A stretch of 64,000 bases of DNA, taken from Flavobacteriaceae bacterium. GTDB taxonomy: Bacteria > Bacteroidota > Bacteroidia > Flavobacteriales > Flavobacteriaceae. Position numbers and translations under genes: made by a program. A model generated the notes under the pieces. The model was not told where the DNA came from, did no database searches, and saw only the letters and a program-made list of their open reading frames with translations. This document shows, one piece after another, positions 33,825 to 43,306 of the stretch. The stretch covers positions 32,333 through 96,332 of the forward strand of contig PBNJ01000016.1 in NCBI GenBank assembly GCA_002723075.1, given 5' to 3'. The stretch's first letter is position 1, and each line of letters opens with the position of its first letter.

Positions 33825-34493
33825 GTGAACGAAATTGCATTATTACGACTCACCTCTGATGACTCGACTGGCATGTGGTATTGCCTGATGCTCTTGTCTA
33901 TTTTATTGCTTATCAAGCTCAATGACCAACGTTTATTTTTTTCCATCACACGAATCGGTCACACGGATATCCCGTCTACCAAAAAAATTGATGCGCCCTC
34001 TGAAAACATCAAAACTCAAGATGTCATGGCGTTCATGTTCCGTGGACTGGTGTTTGGATATTTTACCTCATCTCTGTTGTTGCATTGGAAACTCATCGAT
34101 GAATTTAATGTCCCAATCTATTTGATCATTGGAATTTGGCTCGGCTACACCCTAGTTAAGTTTATCCTAGAAATGATGATTGGATTGCTGTGGCGGTCGA
34201 GGCGCTTATTACTCGAAGTAATCGTGCGAAGAGGCATACTCAAAACCAAGGCCGCATTTTTGTTGTTGATTTTTATCTTAATCTCAATGTACACTCCGAT
34301 AAACAACGAAATATATTGGGCCATTGCCGGGGGGATATATCTAGTATATTATATCATTGGGTATTTGTTCTTTGCCAACCCTTATCGACAAATAATACAT
34401 ACTAAACTTATACTATTTATTTTGTATATTTGCACCCTCGAAATTGGACCCCTTTGGGTTTTGTTCGAGCTCATCAGCCAAACCAAATTATAA
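33825..34493 (+). CDS. DUF4271 membrane protein
   Basis: 222 residues, about six to seven membrane segments and no obvious catalytic motif. Membership in the Bacteroidota family DUF4271 is suggested by overall layout and by its place directly before hemD, 9 bases away. The GTG start is chosen because the family has a conserved R-x-T-S-x-D segment before the first helix, here LRLTSDD; the alternative ATG at 33873 would lose it. Function unknown. Confidence 0.72.
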   Translation: MNEIALLRLTSDDSTGMWYCLMLLSILLLIKLNDQRLFFSITRIGHTDIPSTKKIDAPSENIKTQDVMAFMFRGLVFGYFTSSLLLHWKLIDEFNVPIYLIIGIWLGYTLVKFILEMMIGLLWRSRRLLLEVIVRRGILKTKAAFLLLIFILISMYTPINNEIYWAIAGGIYLVYYIIGYLFFANPYRQIIHTKLILFILYICTLEIGPLWVLFELISQTKL

Positions 34494-34502
34494 TACGTTT
34501 CT

Positions 34503-35249
34503 ATGAAAGTAAAAACGATACTTGTTTCACAGCCCGAGCCAGCGATTGAAAATTCACCTTACAACCAACTTGTAGAAAAGCGAAAAGTTGCGATTGATTT
34601 TAGACCATTTATTCATGTAGAGGGTGTTCCAGCTAGAGAGGTTCGCAAACAAAAAATTGATCTCAGTACGTTTTCGGCGATTATTTTAACAAGCCGTAAT
34701 GCTGTTGATCATTTTTTTAGACTTGCTGAAGAAATGCGCTATCCCATTCCTTCTACCCTCAAATACTTTTGCCAATCAGAGGCAGTCGCTTACTACCTGC
34801 AGAAATATGTGGTTTATCGCAAGCGAAAAGTTTATGTCGGCACACGGACTTTTGCAGATTTGATTGAGTTGATGAACAAACACAAAAACGAAAGCTATCT
34901 ACTCCCTTGCTCGGACGTACTAAAAGCAAATGTGCCTGAAGCACTCAATAACCTTGGCGTAAATTGGACAAAAGGGGTGTTTTACAATACGGTAATCAGC
35001 GACTTGTCTGATTTGCGTGATGTGTACTACGATATCCTTGTGTTTTTTAGTCCATCGGGAATCGAGTCTTTGTTTCACAACTTTCCAGACTTTCAGCAAA
35101 ACAACACCCGCATTGCCGTCTTTGGCAATAGCACCGTAAAAGCTGCCGAAGCTGCCGATCTACGTATCGATATTTTGGCCCCTACCCCCGCTAATCCATC
35201 GATGACAAAAGCCCTTGATGAGTATATCGCACAAGCGAATAAGCGGTAG
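34503..35249 (+). CDS. hemD: Uroporphyrinogen-III synthase
   Basis: 248 residues, two-lobed HemD fold. Recognisable pieces are ILVSQPEPA at the N-terminus, SAIILTSRNAVDHFF, and DILVFFSPSGIESL in the second lobe, followed by IAVFGNSTVKAAE. It cyclises hydroxymethylbilane to uroporphyrinogen III in tetrapyrrole synthesis. HemD is poorly conserved in sequence, but these two TSRNAV/FSPSG motifs are characteristic. Confidence 0.88.
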   Translation: MKVKTILVSQPEPAIENSPYNQLVEKRKVAIDFRPFIHVEGVPAREVRKQKIDLSTFSAIILTSRNAVDHFFRLAEEMRYPIPSTLKYFCQSEAVAYYLQKYVVYRKRKVYVGTRTFADLIELMNKHKNESYLLPCSDVLKANVPEALNNLGVNWTKGVFYNTVISDLSDLRDVYYDILVFFSPSGIESLFHNFPDFQQNNTRIAVFGNSTVKAAEAADLRIDILAPTPANPSMTKALDEYIAQANKR

Positions 35250-35272
35250 GTTTATTGCAAAAGCATTGAAAT

Positions 35273-35305
35273 AAAAAAACCTCAACATTTTGTTGAGGTT
35301 TTTTT
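35273..35305. terminator. Bidirectional rho-independent terminator between hemD and tRNA-Leu
   Basis: A perfect hairpin: CCTCAACA (35280-35287), loop TTT, TGTTGAGG (35291-35298), flanked by seven A and seven T that extend the pairing to 15 bp. The A/T flanks make it work in either direction, for hemD on the plus strand and tRNA-Leu on the minus strand. Confidence 0.9.
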
Positions 35306-35306
35306 G

Positions 35307-35388
35307 TGCGGGTGAAGGGACTCGAACCCCCACGCCGTGAAGCACTAGATCCTAAATCTAGCGTGTCTACCAATTTCACCACACCCGC
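35307..35388 (-). tRNA. tRNA-Leu (anticodon UAG)
   Basis: 82 bases on the minus strand. The acceptor stem GCGGGTG pairs with CACCCGC, the discriminator is A, and CCA is not encoded. The anticodon loop TTTAGGA places TAG at 34-36, decoding CUA/CUG leucine. A long variable arm (TGCTTCACGGCGTG region) marks it as a class II tRNA, and GGTTCGAGTCC is the T arm. Confidence 0.96.
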
Positions 35389-35401
35389 TTGTGATGGCTT
35401 G

Positions 35402-35409
35402 CAAATATA
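35402..35409 (-). promoter_or_regulatory. Putative -7 box of tRNA-Leu
   Basis: Reads TATATTTG on the minus strand, 13 bases upstream of the tRNA 5' end. No TTG is seen at the exact -33 spacing. Confidence 0.5.
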
Positions 35410-35470
35410 AACACATTTACCGATTTTTAGTCTGTAAATTATACGATATATTCGTATCCAATTCAATGCT

Positions 35471-36868
35471 ATGTCAACACAAGTCGCCTACATCGAAAAA
35501 AACAAAAATCGATTCCTAGAAGAACTGTTTTCACTCATCCGTATTCCCTCTATCAGTGCCGATTCGGCCTATGCATCGCACATGCAAACCGCCGCACAAG
35601 CGGTGGCAGATGCGCTCAAAACTGCTGGATGTACGCACACTGAACTATGTCCGACCGCTGGCTACCCCATTGTTTATGGTGAAAAAATGATTGATCCTGC
35701 CCTACCCACTGTACTCGTTTATGGGCATTATGACGTCCAACCACCCGACCCGCTAGACTTGTGGGACACCCCTCCCTTTGAACCAGAAATCCGCAAAACC
35801 GACCTCCACCCCGAAGGAGCTATTTTTGCACGCGGTGCCTGCGATGACAAAGGGCAGATGTTTATGCATATCAAGGCCCTCGAGGTGATGGAACAAAACG
35901 GTGGTACGCCTTGTAATGTAAAGTTTATGATCGAGGGTGAAGAAGAAGTGGGCAGTGACAACCTCGAAACCTTTGTTTGTGCAAACCCCAAAAAACTCGC
36001 CAATGATGTCATTTTGATATCCGATACGGGCATGCTTGCCAACGACATTCCTTCAATCACCACAGGTCTACGAGGCATGAGCTATGTGGAAGTTGAAATC
36101 ACAGGACCCAATCGCGATTTGCACTCAGGTCTCTATGGTGGGGCCGTTGCCAATCCCATCAATATCCTGACAAAAATGATTGCTTCTCTACACGATAAGA
36201 ATAACCGAATCACAATTCCTGGTTTTTACGATAAAGTGGAAAAACTAAGCGCTGCAGAACGTGAGCAATTTAAAAATATTCCATTTTCGTTAGAAAACTA
36301 TCAAAATGCCCTAGATATTGAGTCCGTTTATGGAGAAGAAGGTTTTTCGACTCTCGAGCGTAAATCGATTCGCCCTACGCTAGATGTCAATGGGATATGG
36401 GGCGGCTATACGGGCGAAGGCGCAAAGACAGTCATCGCATCAAAAGCCTATGCCAAAATCTCTATGAGATTGGTTCCAAATCAGAAGTCGGAGGAAATCA
36501 CCAAATTATTTATAGATCATTTTACGTCTATCGCTCCCGAAGGGGTAAACGTAAAAGTCACACCGCATCACGGGGGTGAGGCCTATGTAATGCACCCTGA
36601 CGGACTCGAGTTTCAAGCAGCTTCAAAGGCATACATTGAAACCTTTGGCAAAGCACCCATCCCGGTTCGTGATGGGGGGAGTATCCCGATAGTTGCCCTA
36701 TTTGAAGAGACCCTACAAAGCAAAACCGTTTTGATGGGCTTTGGTCTCGATAGCGATGCCATTCACTCTCCCAACGAGCATTTTGGGGTGTTTAACTTTC
36801 TAAAGGGGATTGAAACCATTCCGCATTTTTACAAGCACTTTACGACGATGCACCAAGAAAGTCGATAA
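35471..36868 (+). CDS. M20-family dipeptidase (CNDP-like metallopeptidase)
   Basis: 465 residues, no signal peptide. The M20 zinc-site blocks are present: VYGHYDVQPPDP, GACDDKGQ and the catalytic EGEEEVGS, with the dimerisation (lid) domain from about 205 to 330 and a final metal His in DAIHSPNEHFG. Hydrolyses dipeptides or related N-acyl amino acids in the cytosol. Its 3' end overlaps the convergent hemW end by 29 bases. Confidence 0.92.
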   Translation: MSTQVAYIEKNKNRFLEELFSLIRIPSISADSAYASHMQTAAQAVADALKTAGCTHTELCPTAGYPIVYGEKMIDPALPTVLVYGHYDVQPPDPLDLWDTPPFEPEIRKTDLHPEGAIFARGACDDKGQMFMHIKALEVMEQNGGTPCNVKFMIEGEEEVGSDNLETFVCANPKKLANDVILISDTGMLANDIPSITTGLRGMSYVEVEITGPNRDLHSGLYGGAVANPINILTKMIASLHDKNNRITIPGFYDKVEKLSAAEREQFKNIPFSLENYQNALDIESVYGEEGFSTLERKSIRPTLDVNGIWGGYTGEGAKTVIASKAYAKISMRLVPNQKSEEITKLFIDHFTSIAPEGVNVKVTPHHGGEAYVMHPDGLEFQAASKAYIETFGKAPIPVRDGGSIPIVALFEETLQSKTVLMGFGLDSDAIHSPNEHFGVFNFLKGIETIPHFYKHFTTMHQESR

Positions 36869-37982
36869 GAAACAAGTCAGCAGATATCCCGTCGGCTAAA
36901 AACGCACCTTTTCGTGTGGTTTTTAGGGCATTGTTTTCGATGTGAAGAAGACCCTCATCCACAAAACGTTTGGCTTGTTTTTCCAAATGCTGGCGATAAC
37001 GCAACCCCAAGTCGTTTTCCATTGCTTGCAGCGATACTCCCCATGATGCACGAAGTCCAATCATAATGGATTCATTGTAGCGATCAACAACACTTAGCTT
37101 TTCAATCGTTTGCGGCAATTCTTCCTTTGCGATTTGCTTCAAATAACTCGCATTGTTACTCACATTCCAATACCGCTGATCCCCATCAAATCCGTGGGCA
37201 GAGGGGCCAATTCCCAAATAGGTCTTGCCTTGCCAATAGCCCGTATTATTTTGAGAGTGATAACCCGGTTTACCAAAACTAGATAATTCATAATGATCAT
37301 AACCCGCTAGCGTTAGGGTATCAACCAAATGATGAAATTGCGCCTCCACCACACCCTCGTCGAGAAGTGAAACCACTCCCTTATCCACAAACCGCTCTAG
37401 CGCTGTTTTGGATTCTAGGGTGAGGGCATAAGACGATATATGTGGCACCTCGAGTTGAAGGGCATAGTCAAGATTTCTTTTCCAATCCCCAAGGGTAGTA
37501 TTTGGATTTCCAAAAAGAAGATCAATTGATACATTGTCAAACCTCTTTTTTGCATACTCAACTGATGATAGGGCCTCAATTCCGTTGTGAGCACGGTTCA
37601 TAAGAGTGAGCTCATCGTCCAAAAACGATTGCACACCAATCGAAAGACGATTGAAACCTAGCTTTTGGAGGTCATTGATATACTCAGGACTTAAGTCATC
37701 TGGGTTGGCTTCAAGAGTAATTTCAGGGTCTGCCACAACCGAAAAGGAGCTGTTGACTTCATCGAGCAAAAGGCGGAGTTGAGTAGGACTCAAAACAGAA
37801 GGTGTTCCACCGCCAAAGTATATAGTCTCTACAGGAACTTTGGCATCTTGCTTTCGGAGTCGAATTTCTTGTCGGATTGCAGTGATCATATCGTTTGCAT
37901 AGCGCATCGATGTCGAAAAATGAAAGTTACAGTAGTGACATGCCTTTTTACAAAAAGGGATATGAAGATATATACCCGACAT
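36840..37982 (-). CDS. hemW: HemW-like radical SAM protein
   Basis: 380 residues. The radical SAM cluster motif C-x3-C-x2-C appears as CKKACHYCNFHF; FGGGTPS and LEANPDDL follow, with a C-terminal HemN/HemW-type domain. HemW proteins were long annotated as oxygen-independent coproporphyrinogen oxidase but act in haem trafficking; true HemN has an extra N-terminal segment that is missing here. One base separates it from ruvC on the same strand. Confidence 0.9.
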   Translation of the reverse strand: MSGIYLHIPFCKKACHYCNFHFSTSMRYANDMITAIRQEIRLRKQDAKVPVETIYFGGGTPSVLSPTQLRLLLDEVNSSFSVVADPEITLEANPDDLSPEYINDLQKLGFNRLSIGVQSFLDDELTLMNRAHNGIEALSSVEYAKKRFDNVSIDLLFGNPNTTLGDWKRNLDYALQLEVPHISSYALTLESKTALERFVDKGVVSLLDEGVVEAQFHHLVDTLTLAGYDHYELSSFGKPGYHSQNNTGYWQGKTYLGIGPSAHGFDGDQRYWNVSNNASYLKQIAKEELPQTIEKLSVVDRYNESIMIGLRASWGVSLQAMENDLGLRYRQHLEKQAKRFVDEGLLHIENNALKTTRKGAFLADGISADLFLIDFLGASS

Positions 37983-37983
37983 G

Positions 37984-38550
37984 CTATTTTTTTACACGGT
38001 GTACTTCTTGTTTGACAAAGGCACCCCAACTCGAGTAACTTTTCCCTGATTGCTGACCAGGATTAAAAAAATGACATACGGCAGCAGCGAGGCCATCAGT
38101 AGCGTCAAGATTTTTTGGTAAAGTTTTCAGATTGACAAGTTGTTGCAACATTTTGGCAACCTGTTCTTTAGAAGCATTTCCATTGCCAGTGATTGCCATT
38201 TTGATTTTTCTCGGAGAATACTCGGTAATCGCCAATTCTCTGGAAAGACCAGCAGCCATGGCGACCCCTTGCGCACGCCCAAGTTTAAGCATGGATTGCA
38301 CATTTTTTCCAAAAAATGGAGCTTCCAAAGCCATTTCATCAGGGTGAAACTCATCGATAATGGCAATGGTCTTTTCAAAGATCTTTTGAAGGCGTAAATA
38401 ATGGTTCTCTTTGGAGTTCATCACCAACTCATCCATATGCAAAAGTTTCATCTGTTTTCCATTCACTGCAATCAGGCCATAGCCCATAACTGTTGTTCCT
38501 GGATCAACACCCAAAATAATACGCTTTGAAGAAGGAGTCGTTTCTTTCAT
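37984..38550 (-). CDS. ruvC: Holliday junction endodeoxyribonuclease RuvC
   Basis: 188 residues. RNase H-like fold with the catalytic Asp in GVDPGTTVMGYGLI, the Glu in MALEAPFFGKN, and the C-terminal acidic pair in LDATDGLAAAVCH. Resolves Holliday junctions with RuvAB. Followed directly by hemW. Confidence 0.95.
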   Translation of the reverse strand: MKETTPSSKRIILGVDPGTTVMGYGLIAVNGKQMKLLHMDELVMNSKENHYLRLQKIFEKTIAIIDEFHPDEMALEAPFFGKNVQSMLKLGRAQGVAMAAGLSRELAITEYSPRKIKMAITGNGNASKEQVAKMLQQLVNLKTLPKNLDATDGLAAAVCHFFNPGQQSGKSYSSWGAFVKQEVHRVKK

Positions 38551-38562
38551 TGTCAGGTCAAA

Positions 38563-39003
38563 TCAATTTTGCAGTTGGATAGGAATGCGAAACTGCACCT
38601 GGGCAGTAACTCCCAGGTTAGTTTTGGTCGCTGGAATTACCATAGGGAGTTTATCAATGGCTTTTTGCATCGCCTCTTGAGTTGCATTGTCAGTAGCTGG
38701 CTCTATACTTTTGAATACCACCTTACCACTTTGATCAACTGTCAAATGGAGAACTACCGCCTTGGGTGCATTGGGGTTGAGCGGAAAAGGGTTGTCAGTA
38801 AAAAACACTCCAACGGCTCTAGAAATCGAAGCTTGAAAACAACTCCATTGTGCAGAGGTTGAGTCTCTGTCTTCACATCCTGGATAAACGGGAGGTTGAT
38901 CAGTAGACTGCCAAGACGTGTTGGGCTTGCGAACTTGCTCTGCATCAGATTGGTTACAGGAATTCGCCAGAAGGATTGCTCCAATAAAAAAAGCCCTCAA
39001 CAT
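38563..39003 (-). CDS. Small lipoprotein with TonB-C-like domain
   Basis: 146 residues from the ATG at 39003, preferred over 39039 because it gives the lipoprotein signal MLRAFFIGAILLANSC. The mature part resembles the C-terminal domain of TonB-like proteins of Bacteroidota (PVYPGCED, then VVLHLTVDQSGKVVFKSIEPATD and a final beta strand), but there is no transmembrane anchor or proline-rich spacer. It may bind an envelope partner; function unknown. 12 bases upstream of ruvC, same strand. Confidence 0.75.
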   Translation of the reverse strand: MLRAFFIGAILLANSCNQSDAEQVRKPNTSWQSTDQPPVYPGCEDRDSTSAQWSCFQASISRAVGVFFTDNPFPLNPNAPKAVVLHLTVDQSGKVVFKSIEPATDNATQEAMQKAIDKLPMVIPATKTNLGVTAQVQFRIPIQLQN

Positions 39004-39084
39004 TGGTATTGAAAAGTACAAAAAAATTTGTGGAATCATTTGCGTTATGTAACCTCTTCGCTAATTTAGCATCCCTAAATATAA

Positions 39085-39582
39085 TTGATGGACATCTTTC
39101 TTTTGATTTCTGGTGGCTTACTCATATTGTTAGGGGTGGCAGGCAGCTTTTTACCCATTATTCCAGGGCCAGTTTGCAGTTGGTTGGGCTTGTTGGTTCT
39201 TCATCTTACGGATAGTGTTCCGCAAAACACTTTCTTTTTGACAATTACATTTGCCATTGCGCTACTGATTTTTCTGTTGGATACCTTACTTCCTGTTTGG
39301 GGAACAAAAAAATTGGGAGGCACACGTATGGGTACAATTGGTTCGGGCATTGGTTTGCTTATCGGTTTTTTCTTTGGACCAATTGGCCTGATATTAGGTC
39401 CCTTTATGGGGGCATTGACTGGAGAGTTAACACAAAGCTCCAACCTAAGAAAAGCAGTCCGAGCGGCTTTTGGATCTTTGGTAGGGTTTTTAGCTGGTAC
39501 AATGATGAAGTTTACACTTGCTGTGGTGTACTTGATTTTATTTGTCAATATTTTCTGGAAACACAAAGAACTCTTTTTCTAA
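39085..39582 (+). CDS. DUF456 membrane protein
   Basis: 165 residues, about four membrane segments with the glycine-rich GTIGSGIGLLIGFFFGPIG and GPFMGALTGEL stretches typical of DUF456. The N-terminal helix motif LGVAGSFLPIIPGPV is a family hallmark. Function unknown. Lone plus-strand gene between two minus-strand blocks. Confidence 0.85.
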   Translation: MMDIFLLISGGLLILLGVAGSFLPIIPGPVCSWLGLLVLHLTDSVPQNTFFLTITFAIALLIFLLDTLLPVWGTKKLGGTRMGTIGSGIGLLIGFFFGPIGLILGPFMGALTGELTQSSNLRKAVRAAFGSLVGFLAGTMMKFTLAVVYLILFVNIFWKHKELFF

Positions 39583-39680
39583 AAAAGCCCCGGCAATCGG
39601 CAGTTCTTATCAAATCACTATACTATACTTAAGAAAGAACTCTTCAATGTGAGGATACGCAATAAAGTGTAGTCAAAATA

Positions 39681-41783
39681 TTAAAAATAATCGAAGCGAT
39701 TGTCAACAACCTCGTACTGATCGCGAATAACCTCATCGATCAGTGGGCGCAGGCGATTAATTACTTCCTCGCTTAACAAACTGGAATAGCCCTCATATGA
39801 ACGTAATGGTGTCGCTTCTTCAAAAAGGTCTACTTCCAATACAAAAACTCCTTGCTTTCCTTTTATCAAACCAGAAGTTTCATTCATTTGTAACGAAAAC
39901 CCTGAGCCAACGACAAAGGGCTCTGTCCCTGCCCCAGCAATTGATCCTGCGGCGGCATTAATCGCAGATGAAGTTGAAATGGTCTGACCGTAATCCTCTG
40001 ATAGATTTGTTAAGGACGCGTTATCCCCGTAATTAGAAACGAGAAGCTCATGTTTTTTGTCATGTAATAATATTGGCTGAACCCGGTTTCGGGCATCTTC
40101 TACGCTCAAAGTACCCGCTGCTGTTGTCTCAGTCAGTTCTGCAACCACATATCCACCGCCCAAAAGGTCAAATCGTTTAATGTCGTTTAATTTTGTTTCT
40201 TCTTCAAATGCCCACTTTACAATGGTACGTTGAGTACCTAGGCCTGGAATACTCTCTTCCATTAGTGAAAGGTTAGCAGCAGTCCGTGGATCAAATCCAG
40301 ATGATTCAGCTGCAGTTATAAATCCATTTTTCTTGCTTTCAATTTCAAATTCGGTGGCTGTACGAAACACCTCGTTGCTCGTGGCTTCTGACGGTACAAT
40401 TTTTTTTACCACAGAAGCGACTAAAACAACATCTTCTTTTTCTTGAATCTCTATAATGTGGAAGCCAAAGTCGGTCTCAACAACTCCAGTAGCACCAATT
40501 GGATTAGCGAATACATAATCGTTAAACGCCTCTACCATATCGCCACGTCTAAAAAATCCAAGATCCCCACCTCGATTTTTTGATGGTCCGTCAGAATAGG
40601 TTCTTGCCAACTCAGCAAAATCTGCTCCTTTTGCACGTACCAAGCGCAACACACGATAAGCCTCTTGGCGTGCTGCTGCCTTTGTTCGGGTCACGTCACC
40701 AGATGCGCTCTGAGAACCTGCGTAAGCAAGTAAAATATGGCGTGCCTTGACTGATCCGCCACGGTCAATATCCATCATACGAGATAGCTTAAATTGAGAG
40801 CCGTCTTTGTACGGGCCAAACACTTCGCCTTCTTTAAGTTCAAAAAGAGTATTTGCATAAGTACCCAGTTGCGCTTTAGTTTGATATGTATCTGTATAGG
40901 GTACTTCTGAGTATTCGGCAATAAACTCTTGAACGTTATCGGTTTGGGAAAAAGATGCCAAAGTCTCTTCGGATCTACTGACCTCATTAAAAATAACTTG
41001 TGGTTCCAATAGTTTTTTGAGCTCATTCTCAATGGCTAGGTTATCTTCAACAGAGGCATTTTCATTAAACACAACAAATCGAATCGCTCGACTTTCTTCC
41101 ACCTCAAAATCAGCGGAATGTGTGTTGATATATTTTTTGATATCACGATTTGTTATGGTTACCAAACTATCTGGAATTGAACTGTAAGGAACTTTTACGT
41201 ACGATATGCTGATTTTGTCATTCTCAAGCGCATGGGCTGCTTTTCCATCAAATGCTGTGTGATAAATCCCTGCACGTATCATCGTTGTATAAAGTTGTTT
41301 GCTGATGCTACCCTGAATAGACTCTTCTTGTAGTTGCCATTGGCGGTACATTTCTGGATTGTTTCTTTTGCTATCATTAATAAAGTCGGTAAACGCAACC
41401 ACATCAAATTCGCCCAAAGCGTTTTGAAAACGGCTATCTTGCCTGAAACCTGGTGCGTTGGCAATAAAATTTTCAACATGACTACGCCCAACATCAAGAC
41501 CCAGCTCTTCCTGCAATTGATTGAATGAATATTCCGTTACAATTTGATCCCATACTGTATTGACAGCACGTACATTGGTCATTCCCGTGTTTCTTTCTAC
41601 CGCATCCACACGACGACTGTATTGTTCGATATTTACTTTTTCATCACCAATAATCGCAACTGGTTCTTGGCTCATTACCCCTGCTCCATCGAATACACCT
41701 GAGATGACAAAGGCAAAAAGTGCCATACCAATGACTAGAATTAAAACAATAGATTTTTCTCGAATTTTACCTAATATGGCCAT
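39681..41783 (-). CDS. PpiD/SurA-like periplasmic peptidyl-prolyl isomerase
   Basis: 700 residues from the ATG at 41783; the frame is open to 41816, but MAILGKIREKSIVLILVIGMALFAFVISG is the typical PpiD N-terminus with a single membrane anchor. A SurA_N-like chaperone region follows, then a parvulin (PpiC) rotamase domain at about residues 340-450 with KARHILLAY, ARTYSDGPSKNRGGDLGFF and GFHIIEI. A further helical and degenerate parvulin-like region forms the C-terminus. Folds or escorts outer-membrane and secreted proteins at the periplasmic face. Confidence 0.9.
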   Translation of the reverse strand: MAILGKIREKSIVLILVIGMALFAFVISGVFDGAGVMSQEPVAIIGDEKVNIEQYSRRVDAVERNTGMTNVRAVNTVWDQIVTEYSFNQLQEELGLDVGRSHVENFIANAPGFRQDSRFQNALGEFDVVAFTDFINDSKRNNPEMYRQWQLQEESIQGSISKQLYTTMIRAGIYHTAFDGKAAHALENDKISISYVKVPYSSIPDSLVTITNRDIKKYINTHSADFEVEESRAIRFVVFNENASVEDNLAIENELKKLLEPQVIFNEVSRSEETLASFSQTDNVQEFIAEYSEVPYTDTYQTKAQLGTYANTLFELKEGEVFGPYKDGSQFKLSRMMDIDRGGSVKARHILLAYAGSQSASGDVTRTKAAARQEAYRVLRLVRAKGADFAELARTYSDGPSKNRGGDLGFFRRGDMVEAFNDYVFANPIGATGVVETDFGFHIIEIQEKEDVVLVASVVKKIVPSEATSNEVFRTATEFEIESKKNGFITAAESSGFDPRTAANLSLMEESIPGLGTQRTIVKWAFEEETKLNDIKRFDLLGGGYVVAELTETTAAGTLSVEDARNRVQPILLHDKKHELLVSNYGDNASLTNLSEDYGQTISTSSAINAAAGSIAGAGTEPFVVGSGFSLQMNETSGLIKGKQGVFVLEVDLFEEATPLRSYEGYSSLLSEEVINRLRPLIDEVIRDQYEVVDNRFDYF

Positions 41784-41852
41784 GCGTGCTGTTTTTTGAC
41801 AAAGGCGAAAATACAACTTCTTTAGCTGAAAAAAAAGATGTGAAACAAGGGG

Positions 41853-43115
41853 TTATAGAGCGAGGATTTTAACGATCTCGATTTTGCTAGCTGTCACCTT
41901 TAAAATTTCAAAATTGTAATCCCCAATATTCACAATTTCCCCTTTGCGTGAAATATTTTCAGTGTGGTGAACAATATAACCTCCGAGCGTTTCATACTGA
42001 TCATTTTCAATCAAATCGAGCTTGTATTTATCATTGAGATAATCCACCTCAAGTCGAGCAGACAACACATAATCTCCCGATTCTAACTTGAGCTCAGTCA
42101 AATCAACTTGATCATATTCGTCTTCAATTTCTCCAAACAACTCTTCTACTATATCTTCAAGGGTTATCATCCCGGCAGTACCTCCATATTCGTCGAGGAC
42201 AATGGCTATGCTTTTACGCTTTTTAATAAGAGAGTTCAATATATCTTTGATTAGCATGGATTCGGGTACAAATTCAACAGGATGCGTTATAGAACGAACA
42301 TTTTTTGGTTTTTTAAACAAGTCAAAAGCGTGAATATAACCAACAACATTATCTAGGTTGCCTTTGTAAACTAAGATTTTTGAAAATCCTGTACTGGAAA
42401 ACAAACTAATCAGCTCTTTGGTAGAAACGTACCGATCTACAGCTGTAACTTCTGCTCGCGGAACCATTACCTCTCTTGCTTTTAGATCATTGAATGTCAG
42501 AGCATTATGAAAAATTTGCACCTCACTGTCCAAATCCTCATCATCAGTTGACTCAACCTGCTCAGTCACATATTCTTCTAGGTCAACCCGTGAAAATGCA
42601 GTTGGGATATGGTCTTCACTTGTCTTAAAAAACCGCTTTAGAATCACATTTGAGAACCATAAAAATGAATTGGTCAACGGACTCAAAACATGGTAGAAAA
42701 GTACGGTTGGAATAGCAAAAAATTGCAATAGGGCATTTGCGTAAATCTGAAATACTACTTTGGGTAAAAACTCGGCTGTAATCATAATCACGACTGCAGA
42801 AATCAAAGTTTGCACAAAGACAATAGAAAGGGCCAAATCGTCAATCCCAACCGATTGTGGATAGATTTTTTGGATTAGAAAATCTCCCATAAACAAGCCG
42901 TATATAACCAAGGCAATATTGTTACCGACAAGCGTAGTTGCAATAAATTTTGAGGGGTTTTCAGTGATTTTTGCTAAAGCAGTAGAAACCAGTCCCGGTT
43001 GTTTGATTTGCAGTGCCAAACGAACGCGATTGGAAGATACAAAAGCAATCTCCATTCCAGAAAAAAAAGCGGATAGCATCAAGCAACCAAAAATGACAAG
43101 CAGTTCATTTGTCAT
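41853..43115 (-). CDS. CNNM/CorC (hemolysin-like) transporter-associated protein
   Basis: 420 residues. DUF21/CNNM membrane domain (about 1-185), two CBS domains (MVPRAEVTAVDR; then KRKSIAIVLDEYGGTAGMITLEDIVEELFGEI) and a C-terminal CorC/HlyC domain (YETLGGYIVHH). The family is linked to magnesium/cobalt efflux; the hemolysin label is historical. Its start overlaps the previous small gene's stop by one base. Confidence 0.93.
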   Translation of the reverse strand: MTNELLVIFGCLMLSAFFSGMEIAFVSSNRVRLALQIKQPGLVSTALAKITENPSKFIATTLVGNNIALVIYGLFMGDFLIQKIYPQSVGIDDLALSIVFVQTLISAVVIMITAEFLPKVVFQIYANALLQFFAIPTVLFYHVLSPLTNSFLWFSNVILKRFFKTSEDHIPTAFSRVDLEEYVTEQVESTDDEDLDSEVQIFHNALTFNDLKAREVMVPRAEVTAVDRYVSTKELISLFSSTGFSKILVYKGNLDNVVGYIHAFDLFKKPKNVRSITHPVEFVPESMLIKDILNSLIKKRKSIAIVLDEYGGTAGMITLEDIVEELFGEIEDEYDQVDLTELKLESGDYVLSARLEVDYLNDKYKLDLIENDQYETLGGYIVHHTENISRKGEIVNIGDYNFEILKVTASKIEIVKILAL

Positions 43116-43306
43116 TATTGATTTCTACTTTCAAATTTTTTGCGATACTTTCTGCGAAAGAAAAACATCCCGAATGCAGCGGCTCCCAATATACATGATA
43201 TATAAAATCGCTGGTTTATACTTTGTATGTTTGCGATGGCCTCAATGGTAAATATAAACCCAAAAAAGAGATACATTTTTTCAGAAAATCTGTGAAACTT
43301 GTTCAT
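43115..43306 (-). CDS. Small two-helix membrane protein
   Basis: 63 residues, two hydrophobic stretches (about 11-27 and 33-50) and a basic tail RRKYRKKFESRNQ. Not recognised beyond that. It fits exactly between lptC and the CorC-like gene without any gap, which supports a real, translationally coupled gene rather than a chance frame. Confidence 0.7.
   Translation of the reverse strand: MNKFHRFSEKMYLFFGFIFTIEAIANIQSINQRFYISCILGAAAFGMFFFRRKYRKKFESRNQ

Noticed and set aside
41853..43115. Hemolysin toxin
   Set aside because: The DUF21-CBS-CorC layout is that of ion-transport-associated proteins; the hemolysin label is historical.
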